Source: Chloroflexi bacterium RBG_16_60_22 (lineage in GTDB: Bacteria; Chloroflexota; Dehalococcoidia; Dehalococcoidales; RBG-16-60-22). From it: a stretch of 14,134 bases of DNA. The position numbers and the translations under genes are program-made. The notes beneath the pieces are model-generated. The model did no database searches. It had not been told where the DNA came from and saw only the letters and a program-made list of their open reading frames with translations. The stretch covers positions 1 to 14,134 of the forward strand of contig MGNX01000105.1 of assembly GCA_001796935.1 (NCBI GenBank). The letters run 5' to 3'. Positions 1 to 7,139 of the stretch are shown in pieces. Position 1 is the first letter of the stretch, and each line of letters begins with the position of its first letter.

Positions 1-41
1 GATTTACCCAGTTGAAAACCCTTGAGACCTTTGATACGCAT
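1..41 (-). CDS. Start of an unidentified gene downstream of arlI (partial)
   Basis: Only the first 13 codons lie in the window (MRIKGLKGFQLGK, then Ser); the rest runs off the left edge. The start is supported by an ideal Shine-Dalgarno site (AAGGAGG at 48-54 on the minus strand) six bases before the ATG. It lies 55 bases after the arlI stop, so it may be the next gene of the archaellum operon. The product cannot be recognised from so few residues. A competing reading is a 26-codon ORF starting at 84 (MNRRPMAPVIKEV...) that stops at 4-6; its ribosome-binding site is weaker and closer. An imperfect inverted repeat with arms ending AACCG/CGGTT (58-81) lies between arlI and this start. Confidence 0.5.
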   Translation of the reverse strand, partial: MRIKGLKGFQLGK

Positions 42-96
42 TGGCGACCTCCTTGATAACCGGCGCCATCGGCCGGCGGTTCATTTCCTGCGGTCC

Positions 97-1917
97 TTAG
101 CGGAAGTATCCCTCCCGGTAAGCCTTGGATAATATGGCATAGATATCATAAAAGTTGGTCTTGCCCTGCTCGGCGATACGTTTTAATACATCGGAGCGCT
201 GTTTTAATATCTTGTATATCTGCCGGCGCTTTTCCTCCGGGAAGCCACGCCGGGGGGCGATTTTGTTCTCCAGCAGGTAAGAGTTCTGGTAGCCCCGGAA
301 GAGAAAGTTGTCGTCCAGGGGATTCCAGCTGAAGGTCTCGATGAAGGAAAAGCAATCGCCGATCGAGTCGTAGCTGACGATTTCATTGATGCTGGTCAGC
401 CGCCGGGCCAGGCCGCCGTTGGCCAGACGTACCTGCTGGCAGATGACCACCACGTTGAGGTTGTCCACGTAGGTCTTGGGTACGTTAATCGGGTTGCCGG
501 TAACACGCTGGATGAGCTTGGATACCGAGGCGGCGTGGAAGGTGCTCATGGTAGCGTGGCCGGTTTGCATGGCCTGAAAGGCGATGGCCCCTTCCACGCC
601 ACGTATCTCGCCGACGATGATAAGGTTGGGCCTCTGGCGCAGGGCAGCCTTGAGCAGGTCGAACATGGACACCTCGGAGGAGTCGCCGCTCTTATCGGAG
701 CCGCGGGTGACGCCGCGTATCCAGTTATGGTGGGGGACCTGGACTTCCGGGGTGTCTTCAATGCTGACTATCTTGGACTCCGGCGGGATAAAGGTGGTGA
801 GGGCGTTGAGCAGCGTCGTTTTGCCGGAGGCCGTTTCCCCGGACACCCAGACGTTCATTCCTTCCTGGAGGATGATGGAGAGATAGGCTGCCATATCGTA
901 GTTAAGGGCGCCGAACTGGATGAGCTCGATGATGCTCAAGGGAGTATCGCTGAATTTTCTGATGGTGAAGTTGCTGCCCCGCTTGGAGACGTCCGTACCG
1001 TAAACGATATTGATACGAGAGCCGTCCGGCAGGGTGGCATCGACCACTGGCTCGCGGAAGGTTACCGGGTGCTTGATACCCTCGGCCAGCTCGATGACGA
1101 ACTTATCCAGCGCCTCGTTGGTCTCGAAGCCGATGCTGGCGCGGAGGCCGCCGAAAATCTTGTGCTCCACGAAGATGTTGCCCAGGCCGGAGCAGGAAAT
1201 ATCTTCGATATTGGGGTCGAGTATCATGGGGTCGAGGGCGCCCATGCCTTCCAGCTTGCGCCGCAGCAGGTAGCGCAGGGTGTTGTACTGGAACTGGGTG
1301 ATGTGGACCTTTCCCTTGGTACCGCCCTTGGACTTAAGGAAACGGGGCTTTTTCTCGCCCTTTTTCTTACCGCCCTCACCCTCGCCTTTTTTTTTATCGC
1401 CGCCGCCCTCGGCCTTTTCCTTCTCCGGTTCCGGCTCGGCGCTTTTCCGGCCGGAGACGATGACAATCCGGTCCACGATGCCCATGATGATTTCCAGCCG
1501 CTTGGATGAATCGGCGACGCCTTCCAGCTCCTCGACGTAGTCGGCCAGGCGCAGCTCAATATCGTCGAGGGATTTTTCCTGGGCATCGATGAGGCTGGGT
1601 TCCACGGCGATGTAGTAGTCGCGGATATCGTTGAGGTTGGCCAGCACATGGATAAAAACCCCGCCGCCGACGTTATAGATAAGGTTGGGGTCCTTGGTGC
1701 CCTTGAGCTTCCGGGTTACCTTTTCATAGTACTGCGGGATGCCTATTTTATCCGCGGGAAGCATGCGCACGTACTGGAGGAGGTGCGGGTGAAGTTTGCA
1801 TACCTCCTGGAACTCCGGGGGGAGCTTGGAGAATACGGGGCATTTCTCCAGGTACCTCCCGCACTCCTTCCCGCAGTCCCCGGGACAGGGCTTTAGTTCA
1901 AAAGGCAGACCAAGCAT
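97..1917 (-). CDS. arlI: Archaellum motor ATPase ArlI (FlaI), with N-terminal Cys cluster
   Basis: This is a 606-aa member of the type II/IV secretion ATPase superfamily. ArlI is the hexameric cytosolic ATPase that powers archaellin assembly and filament rotation, working on ArlJ with ArlH. Visible motifs are Walker A GETASGKTT (360-368), an Asp box SIEDTPE (385-391), Walker B NLIIVGEIRG with E437 as likely catalytic glutamate, and a His box TGHATMSTFHA (452-462). ArlI proteins are usually around 500-550 aa. The extra length is a Lys/Glu/Gly-rich linker (about 158-204) between the N-terminal domain and the ATPase core. Residues 11, 15, 19, 26 and 40 are cysteines. The ATG is preceded by AGGAG, which overlaps the arlH stop codon, suggesting translational coupling. 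A general pilus ATPase is the alternative, but the adjacent arlH argues for an archaellum. Confidence 0.95.
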   Translation of the reverse strand: MLGLPFELKPCPGDCGKECGRYLEKCPVFSKLPPEFQEVCKLHPHLLQYVRMLPADKIGIPQYYEKVTRKLKGTKDPNLIYNVGGGVFIHVLANLNDIRDYYIAVEPSLIDAQEKSLDDIELRLADYVEELEGVADSSKRLEIIMGIVDRIVIVSGRKSAEPEPEKEKAEGGGDKKKGEGEGGKKKGEKKPRFLKSKGGTKGKVHITQFQYNTLRYLLRRKLEGMGALDPMILDPNIEDISCSGLGNIFVEHKIFGGLRASIGFETNEALDKFVIELAEGIKHPVTFREPVVDATLPDGSRINIVYGTDVSKRGSNFTIRKFSDTPLSIIELIQFGALNYDMAAYLSIILQEGMNVWVSGETASGKTTLLNALTTFIPPESKIVSIEDTPEVQVPHHNWIRGVTRGSDKSGDSSEVSMFDLLKAALRQRPNLIIVGEIRGVEGAIAFQAMQTGHATMSTFHAASVSKLIQRVTGNPINVPKTYVDNLNVVVICQQVRLANGGLARRLTSINEIVSYDSIGDCFSFIETFSWNPLDDNFLFRGYQNSYLLENKIAPRRGFPEEKRRQIYKILKQRSDVLKRIAEQGKTNFYDIYAILSKAYREGYFR

Positions 1918-1925
1918 TCAATCTC

Positions 1926-2642
1926 CTAGACTCTGGCCTTGGCCAGCGGAATAATGCGCATGCCCAGTTTAGGCTCGATATCGAAGGAGACGACGTCTCC
2001 CGTAGGGCGCTCGGCGCCGCGTACCTTGAGGACCTCCATGAGCTTAATCATGCTGTCGCCGACCTGCTCCAGGCGGAGCCGGAAGCGGGCGTCGCACAGT
2101 GAGCGGGTCCGGGCGAGCATGTCTTCCTCGAAGGCGTAAGAATGCGCCACCAGGATTATCGTCCGCCCGTCATCGCACAGGGCCTTGCAGCGTGAAAAGA
2201 AGTCGATAATGGCCACCGGGTTGCTGTGCGCCACGAGCAGGGTAATGGAATCGACGATTATCAGCTTGAAGTCCAGGGGCAGGCGGGAGAAGTGATTGGT
2301 GAGCACGTGAAACGGCTTCTGCCCGCCCTGCATGCTGCTGTGAAAGGTCAGGGGGTAAATCCTCATGTGGTCGGCCAGGAAATGGTCCAGCACGTAGAGC
2401 GCCAGCGAGTCCATCTGGCTGATGAGGCTCCTGACGTTATTCTCCGTGGTGTAGTAGGCCACCGATGTCTCGCCGGTAACCAGCGTGCCGTTGGTCAGGT
2501 GCTGGCAAAGGACGCTCTTGCCGGCGTCCGAGTGGCCTTCGATGAGGCAAAGCGAGCCCAGCGGTATGCCGCCCCCGAGCTTCTCATCGACTTCCGGCAC
2601 GCCGGTGAGGATGGTCTCTTTCTTCTTCTTCGTCGTTGCCAT
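1926..2642 (-). CDS. arlH: Archaellum accessory ATP-binding protein ArlH (FlaH)
   Basis: This is a 238-aa RecA/KaiC-like protein. It opens with GVPEVDEKLGGGIPLGSL (14-31), typical of the KaiC-like fold. It has a Walker A motif GHSDAGKS (36-43) and a Walker B strand LIIVDSITLL with D131. In archaea, ArlH binds ATP, forms a ring and associates with ArlI and ArlJ; it is thought to act in switching between assembly and rotation. ArlH occurs in archaella and not in ordinary type IV pili, so it is the strongest marker of the nature of this cluster. The ATG at 2642 follows a GAGGTG ribosome-binding site that overlaps the end of arlD/E, leaving two bases between the genes. Its length is normal for the family. 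Confidence 0.94.
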   Translation of the reverse strand: MATTKKKKETILTGVPEVDEKLGGGIPLGSLCLIEGHSDAGKSVLCQHLTNGTLVTGETSVAYYTTENNVRSLISQMDSLALYVLDHFLADHMRIYPLTFHSSMQGGQKPFHVLTNHFSRLPLDFKLIIVDSITLLVAHSNPVAIIDFFSRCKALCDDGRTIILVAHSYAFEEDMLARTRSLCDARFRLRLEQVGDSMIKLMEVLKVRGAERPTGDVVSFDIEPKLGMRIIPLAKARV

Positions 2643-2644
2643 AG

Positions 2645-3751
2645 CTAGTCACCTCGCTTGAGTTCACGCTGGCTGGACTTAACGGAAGAGCCGTTGCTGT
2701 CCATCTCGGGGTTGAGGTCAATACAGTACTCCTTGCTTTCACCGTCGCCGTTGGGGAAGACCAGCTTGAGCTTGACCGAAGTATCCTTTTTCTTGTCAAC
2801 CTCGATTATCTCTTCCTCTTCCCCCTGGGCTTCGGCGCGGACATCACCCCAGGATGGTATGATGGGGTACCGCGGTGCGTCACCGCCCGTCAGGATGCCG
2901 TGGAGGGACAGCATGGACTGGCTCCAGACCTCGGCATTGCTGGCTGCCTCCGGCTGCTCGGCGGCTATCTCCGCCAGCTGGACGATAGTCTCCTTAAGCT
3001 CGGGGGAAAGGTGGCCGCTGATGCCATAGACCTCCAAAAAGGTGGGTAGCTGCTCGTAGCCTATCTCCTTCTTGGCCCGGGCGACCCAGTTGATAAGGTT
3101 GGCCAGCATGTTGACCTTCGGGATGGAAGGATTGACTTCGGCAGCGGTTTTATCATAATCCATCGGCTGTTCCTCCTCTATCGGCAGCTCCTCTCCGGGA
3201 GCGATGGAATCATCCTGCTCATCTAATTCATCGGGTTCGCCAAGCTCATCAAAGGCACCGGACTCACCTTCTTCACCTTCCTCCCCCTCGCCCTCCGGTG
3301 ACAGCTCGTCTTCCGGGGAGACGCCCTGTTCCTCGCCCAGGGAGCCCTCCGGACCTCCCGCGCCGCCCTCTGACATGATTTCCGATTCGTCCCCGAGGGG
3401 GCTTTCCATACCGGCCAGGTCATCCTGCTCGGTCGGCATTTCCGGCTCTTCGTCAAGGGGTTCCTCGACCTCTTCCTCGTAGGGCTCCTCAACGGAGTCC
3501 TGGGCAGGTTCCGTGATTTCGTCCCCGGTGCCGATGTTCTGGTCGCCGGCGGGAGGCGTGGAGAACGAGCCCTTCATGGTGACCTTCTGGTCGCCGCCTT
3601 CACCGAGAGCCGCCAGGATGGTGGCGAATTCGGCTGAAGGCAGTTCCATATTGAGCAGGTAATCGCGCACGCTGGCCAGGGAGTTTTTCAGTTCCCCCTT
3701 CAGCAGCTTGATTTCCGATTCTATGGTCTCGAGCTTCTTATCTTCTGCCAT
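2645..3751 (-). CDS. arlD: ArlD/E-family archaellum cytosolic protein with long acidic linker
   Basis: This is a 368-aa soluble protein. Residues about 1-50 are predicted helical or coiled coil and resemble the small upstream protein: IKLLKGELKNSLASVRDYLL here, and DELKEILFDIRTYL there. Residues about 75-200 are extremely rich in Glu and Asp with few hydrophobics, so probably disordered. Residues about 212-265 (NMLANLINWVARAKKEIGYE, then LPTFLEVYGISGHLSPELKE) match the conserved FlaD/FlaE domain pattern of a hydrophobic helix, G-hydrophobic-LP and a conserved L-S-P/E-E-L-K turn. A C-terminal extension (about 300-368) is again acidic and then Lys-rich. In archaea, ArlC/D/E form the cytosolic ring that connects the motor to chemotaxis adaptors. 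Whether it corresponds to D or E cannot be decided. The start has an AGGGGG ribosome-binding site; the gap to the arlC-like gene is six bases. Confidence 0.82.
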   Translation of the reverse strand: MAEDKKLETIESEIKLLKGELKNSLASVRDYLLNMELPSAEFATILAALGEGGDQKVTMKGSFSTPPAGDQNIGTGDEITEPAQDSVEEPYEEEVEEPLDEEPEMPTEQDDLAGMESPLGDESEIMSEGGAGGPEGSLGEEQGVSPEDELSPEGEGEEGEEGESGAFDELGEPDELDEQDDSIAPGEELPIEEEQPMDYDKTAAEVNPSIPKVNMLANLINWVARAKKEIGYEQLPTFLEVYGISGHLSPELKETIVQLAEIAAEQPEAASNAEVWSQSMLSLHGILTGGDAPRYPIIPSWGDVRAEAQGEEEEIIEVDKKKDTSVKLKLVFPNGDGESKEYCIDLNPEMDSNGSSVKSSQRELKRGD

Positions 3752-3757
3752 GTGTTG

Positions 3758-3931
3758 TTACCCCCTATCCGCTTCGAGTTCTTCGCGGAGCCTCTCCCGG
3801 TCAAGGTCGTTGGGTATCGGGGACAGGGCTTCCATGAGATAAGTACGAATGTCAAAGAGGATTTCTTTCAGTTCGTCCCGTATCTCCTGAAATTCCGCTT
3901 CAACTTCATCGATATTACGGTTTGTTTCCAT
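3758..3931 (-). CDS. Small ArlC-like coiled-coil protein (57 aa)
   Basis: This short gene sits in the 189-base gap between arlJ and arlD/E. It reads METNRNIDEVEAEF, then QEIRDELKEILFDIRTYLME, and ends at a TAA (3758-3760). It is highly charged and predicted to be one helix or coiled coil. The core resembles the N-terminal helix of the next gene (ArlD/E), which suggests the two came from one ancestor or pair as coiled coils. In archaea ArlC and ArlD/E share such an N-terminal part, so an ArlC-like role in the cytosolic switch ring is inferred from position and pattern. Support for coding: an ideal AAGGAGGT site that starts in the arlJ stop codon, a continuous frame, and a gap of only six bases to arlD/E. 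Typical archaeal ArlC is longer, so this is a minimal version. Confidence 0.75.
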   Translation of the reverse strand: METNRNIDEVEAEFQEIRDELKEILFDIRTYLMEALSPIPNDLDRERLREELEADRG

Positions 3932-3940
3932 ATGACCTCC

Positions 3941-5449
3941 TTAGATTTGGGAAATGGACGTGAACAGGGCTTCAGCCAGTAATGGCAGGAGCAACAGGCT
4001 CATGCCGGAGATAGCCCCCGTGATTCCCAGGTTGCTCAATATCTTAAATTTGCTGCCGCCCTCCGCCACGCTGGGGACGATGGCATTGGCGACCGTGAAT
4101 ATGAGGACGAGGGGTATTACCAGGGTGTGCATGAGCTCCAGTCCGGAGAGGTTGAAGCTGGAAAAAGAAGCCAGCGAAGGTGCCCCCGAGACCGTCGGCA
4201 TTGCCTCCTGGGCGCTGGAAACCATGCCGCCGAAGGCGAAGATGACCTCGGTGATGAAGATGAGGATGACCACCACCGCCGCGTGCATGGTCACGCAGAG
4301 CCAGCGGAATGGCCCGGCGATAGTCCTTCTCTTGGCCCGCAGCAGGGCTATCCGGTTGGCGAAGTTGGCGGCCTGCTGTCCAGCCGCTCCCGCCGAGCCC
4401 CCCACCTCGATAGCGTCATAGAACATGCCCACGCTGCGGTTGGCCAGCTCGCTGCCGGTCTCATCGATGAACTTTTTCCAGGACAGCTTGCTCCTGATGC
4501 CGGCGGTGAGCCGGGTGTGCAGGTTCTTCACCGCGGCGCGCAGGACGTTGATGGCATCGAGGTCAAGGCGGCCCAGCGCCGAGTTGACCGTCGTCCCCAG
4601 GGCGGTACAGACGCCGCCCAGCGACCGCAAGAAGGTGCCCACTTCGTCATCTCGCCGGGCAATCTTGCGGTCGTCACGGGTCATGACATAGCCGATGGGG
4701 AAGACGATGGCGGCGACGGCCAGCAGGCCGATACCCACGTTCTGGCCGGTGAGTAAAAAGAGGGCGCCGATTCCCACGGCGGCGGGCAGGACCGGTTTGA
4801 AGTACTTCCGCGCCAGCAGCTGCTCCCGCGAGCCTGCCCAGCGCAGGACGGTTGACTCCTTGGGCGATACCAGCCATATCAGCCAGACGCCGATGGCGGT
4901 GGTGGCGATGGAGACAAAGGCCATGGCGACGATGAGGGTGGTCTCGATTTTCCATATCATGGTGGACACGATGCCGATGACCACCACCAGCACCGCCGAA
5001 AGGATGAGGGAAACGTAGGCATCAGTCCACATTTTCAGGGCTTCCAGGTTCCGGCCGTACTCGTTATCGTAGTCATCGGCGCGGGCCTTGGCCTCTCTCG
5101 AAAGGAAATCGGCTTCAGGCTCGCCGGAGATGAGCGAGCTGGAGAAGCGGAGCAGGAAGCCCTTCATATCATCTTCCTTGAGGGGTTCGCCCACGGCGCG
5201 GCAGGCCCGGGCGTAATCGTATTTCAGCCGCTTGCGGGCCAACTCCACTCTCTTGATATACTCGGCCGAGGAGCATTGCAGCCCCGCGGAGCGTTCGAAA
5301 ATCTGGTCGCGCGGCACGCCGGAGGCCGCGATGGTTGACATGTAGGATAGCTGATAGAACATGTCAAAGCTCATCATCGCATTTTTACGGTTCTTACGAT
5401 GTCCGCTCTGTCTAAATATCAGTTGCTTCAGCTTTTCCAGCATGTTCAT
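3941..5449 (-). CDS. arlJ: Archaellum membrane platform protein ArlJ (FlaJ)
   Basis: This is a 502-aa polytopic membrane protein of the type II secretion GspF/TadC/FlaJ superfamily. It forms the inner-membrane platform on which ArlI acts. A cytosolic N-terminal half (about 1-140) is followed by hydrophobic segments near 143-165, 169-196, 218-233 and 236-256, then a second cytosolic domain rich in Arg and Lys (about 257-380; GSAGAAGQQAANFANRIALL is typical of the superfamily), then segments near 382-410, 441-460 and 474-497. The N-terminus is basic (RKNRKN). The ATG at 5449 lies very close to its AAGGA site; the in-frame ATG at 5443 is better spaced and may be the real start. The start follows the arlF2 stop by five bases. 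The family is clear; the archaellum subtype is assigned by context. Confidence 0.92.
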   Translation of the reverse strand: MNMLEKLKQLIFRQSGHRKNRKNAMMSFDMFYQLSYMSTIAASGVPRDQIFERSAGLQCSSAEYIKRVELARKRLKYDYARACRAVGEPLKEDDMKGFLLRFSSSLISGEPEADFLSREAKARADDYDNEYGRNLEALKMWTDAYVSLILSAVLVVVIGIVSTMIWKIETTLIVAMAFVSIATTAIGVWLIWLVSPKESTVLRWAGSREQLLARKYFKPVLPAAVGIGALFLLTGQNVGIGLLAVAAIVFPIGYVMTRDDRKIARRDDEVGTFLRSLGGVCTALGTTVNSALGRLDLDAINVLRAAVKNLHTRLTAGIRSKLSWKKFIDETGSELANRSVGMFYDAIEVGGSAGAAGQQAANFANRIALLRAKRRTIAGPFRWLCVTMHAAVVVILIFITEVIFAFGGMVSSAQEAMPTVSGAPSLASFSSFNLSGLELMHTLVIPLVLIFTVANAIVPSVAEGGSKFKILSNLGITGAISGMSLLLLPLLAEALFTSISQI

Positions 5450-5454
5450 TTTCC

Positions 5455-6558
5455 TTAAGGTGCTTCCATTCTGGTCTGGTTGGCGGTCGGCAGGGAATCA
5501 TCGTCTATCATCACCTGGGTGTAACCGACCGTCCCGCTGGGGCCCTGGGCCAGGACATCCCCGTAGTAGGCGATTTCCAGGTAGTCCGTGTCGTCAATCA
5601 CGGTGTAGCCGGGGAAAGCGTAGGTCCCGCTAAGAGTTACCCAGCTGCCCTCGCTGGTCTGGGGGAACATGGCGGCGGCAGCGCCGGTAGCTATCGTCTG
5701 GCGGATGGTGCCGTCAGCGCGCCGTATTAAAATATCCACATCAAAGCTGACATCGCCGTTGGCTTGGGGGAACGGGCCATCCCCGAAGACGGTGCACCGG
5801 TAGTAGAAGTTCCAGGTGGCTGCCGGTATATCACTGATGCCGACGAGCGGGAAAACGTGCCGGGCCGCCCGTGACGGCTGGTCATCGTTGACCAGCAGCT
5901 TCCGGGCTACCTCACCCGTGCTGAAGGCGGCGCTCATGATGGTCCCGGCCGCATCGCCGGGGGCGGCCTCTTCCAGCTGGTAATGGGCGGTACCGTTGAC
6001 GGTGGTGTTCTCAGTATGGGGCGTCAGTATGGCATAGCCGGGATTGGAGAAAGAAAAAGAGTCGCGGATGCCGTTGGGCGTGGCGACGGTTACGCTGATG
6101 CCGGTGGCATCGCCCGGCAGCGGGTTGAGCCTGGCCAGGATGACGACCTGTTCACCGGGGTTGACTATCCCGGGCTCGAAGGACTCCGCCGGACCGTTAA
6201 GGTAGATGCCCGCTTTTTTCCACTCGTTATCGCCCAGTGCCCCTGCGGTGTAGGGGAGCCAGCCGGGATGATAGGTGCCGGTGCCGTCATAATAGTGGAC
6301 GATGATGTCCCACTTATCAAAGCCGGCCAGCCGCGTCTGGCCGGTGTTCGCCACCGTCAGGCGCAGACGGTCCGCCCAGGAAAGGTAAGCGGCCCGGAGC
6401 GTGTCCACCCCGGTCCTCATTATCTCCCCTTCTCTGACGCTTATCTCCTCAACGCTGAGGGCGGTGGCGTCTGCCGAGGTGAGTATGCCCTGGGACAATG
6501 TAATGCCTCCTGCCACGATCATTACTATTACTATTATCGAGACGACCAGCGTCGCCAT
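5455..6558 (-). CDS. arlF: ArlF-like stator protein fused to a C-terminal beta-sandwich domain
   Basis: This 367-aa protein begins with an uncleaved-looking membrane anchor (LVVSIIVIVMIVAGG, residues 4-18). Residues about 65-175 are a beta-rich ArlF/ArlG-type domain with the motif NTGQTRL (71-77) and the block YYDGTGTYH (89-97) also found in the next upstream gene. ArlF and ArlG are envelope proteins thought to act as archaellum stator; in archaea ArlF binds the S-layer. Unlike usual ArlF proteins (roughly 150-170 aa) it carries about 185 further residues (180-367), with a jelly-roll-like pattern: TWNFYYRCTVF, DVDILIRRADGTIRQTIATG, SWVTLSGTYAFPGYTV, DYLEIAYYGDV and IDDDSLPTANQTR. I infer a second, surface-exposed binding domain. 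The start follows an AAGGAG site. Confidence 0.8.
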   Translation of the reverse strand: MATLVVSIIVIVMIVAGGITLSQGILTSADATALSVEEISVREGEIMRTGVDTLRAAYLSWADRLRLTVANTGQTRLAGFDKWDIIVHYYDGTGTYHPGWLPYTAGALGDNEWKKAGIYLNGPAESFEPGIVNPGEQVVILARLNPLPGDATGISVTVATPNGIRDSFSFSNPGYAILTPHTENTTVNGTAHYQLEEAAPGDAAGTIMSAAFSTGEVARKLLVNDDQPSRAARHVFPLVGISDIPAATWNFYYRCTVFGDGPFPQANGDVSFDVDILIRRADGTIRQTIATGAAAAMFPQTSEGSWVTLSGTYAFPGYTVIDDTDYLEIAYYGDVLAQGPSGTVGYTQVMIDDDSLPTANQTRMEAP

Positions 6559-6612
6559 AACCCTCGCTCCTTAGTCAGCCGTCGTCCGGTCCTGTTCTAC
6601 GCCTCCTCTTCA

Positions 6613-7128
6613 TCAGGGCCAGAAGTAGGTTGAGGCCGTCACGCCGCTGGGAGTGCTGACGACCACCATGTTGGTGGTGGCGGCGCCTACCGCCGGATTG
6701 AGCTGGGCCCTGACCATGACCTGTTCACCCGGGTTAAGAACGCCCGGCTCAAAGGCTTCCGGCTGACCGCCGAGCTTTATCCAGGCCAGCTCCCACTCGT
6801 TATCGCCCAGGGCTCCCGCAGTGTAGGGGAGCCACTCGACGTGATAGGTGCCGGTGCCATCGTAATACTGGACGATGAAATCCCACTTGCTAAAATTGGC
6901 CAGCTTGGTCTGGCCGGTGTTCTCGATGACCACTTCCAGGGTGTTGGCCGAAGGCTGGCTGGTGCTGACCGGCGTCAGCTCGGTCCTCATGATGGACTCG
7001 TCTCTCTGGCCTACCTCCCCCAGTCCGGTGGTGCTGGTATCCACGGACGTGATGAAGCCCTGGGACATGGTCATGCCGCCGAAGACTACCAGCGCGATGC
7101 ATATTATTGAGACAATCACGGTCTCCAT
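6613..7128 (-). CDS. arlF: ArlF-like stator protein (short paralogue)
   Basis: This is a 171-aa protein with an N-terminal transmembrane helix (VIVSIICIALVVFGG, 4-18) and a beta-rich outer domain with ENTGQTKLANF (69-79), YYDGTGTYHVEWLPYTAGAL (88-107), NPGEQV (132-137) and a terminal TPSGVTAS. It is clearly paralogous to the first half of the next gene downstream, with long identical stretches, so the pair arose by duplication. The size is normal for ArlF/ArlG. The role is inferred to be in the archaellum stator, between membrane and cell wall. The ATG follows a GGAG site that overlaps the stop codon of arlG. It lacks the large C-terminal domain of its paralogue; 54 bases separate the two. 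Confidence 0.82.
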   Translation of the reverse strand: METVIVSIICIALVVFGGMTMSQGFITSVDTSTTGLGEVGQRDESIMRTELTPVSTSQPSANTLEVVIENTGQTKLANFSKWDFIVQYYDGTGTYHVEWLPYTAGALGDNEWELAWIKLGGQPEAFEPGVLNPGEQVMVRAQLNPAVGAATTNMVVVSTPSGVTASTYFWP

Positions 7129-7139
7129 GGTTTACTCCG

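Noticed and set aside
535..1509. A 324-codon open frame on the plus strand inside arlI
   Set aside because: It lies fully opposite arlI, whose ATPase motifs are intact. The translation is low in recognisable motifs and it is a mirror of GC-rich codon use.
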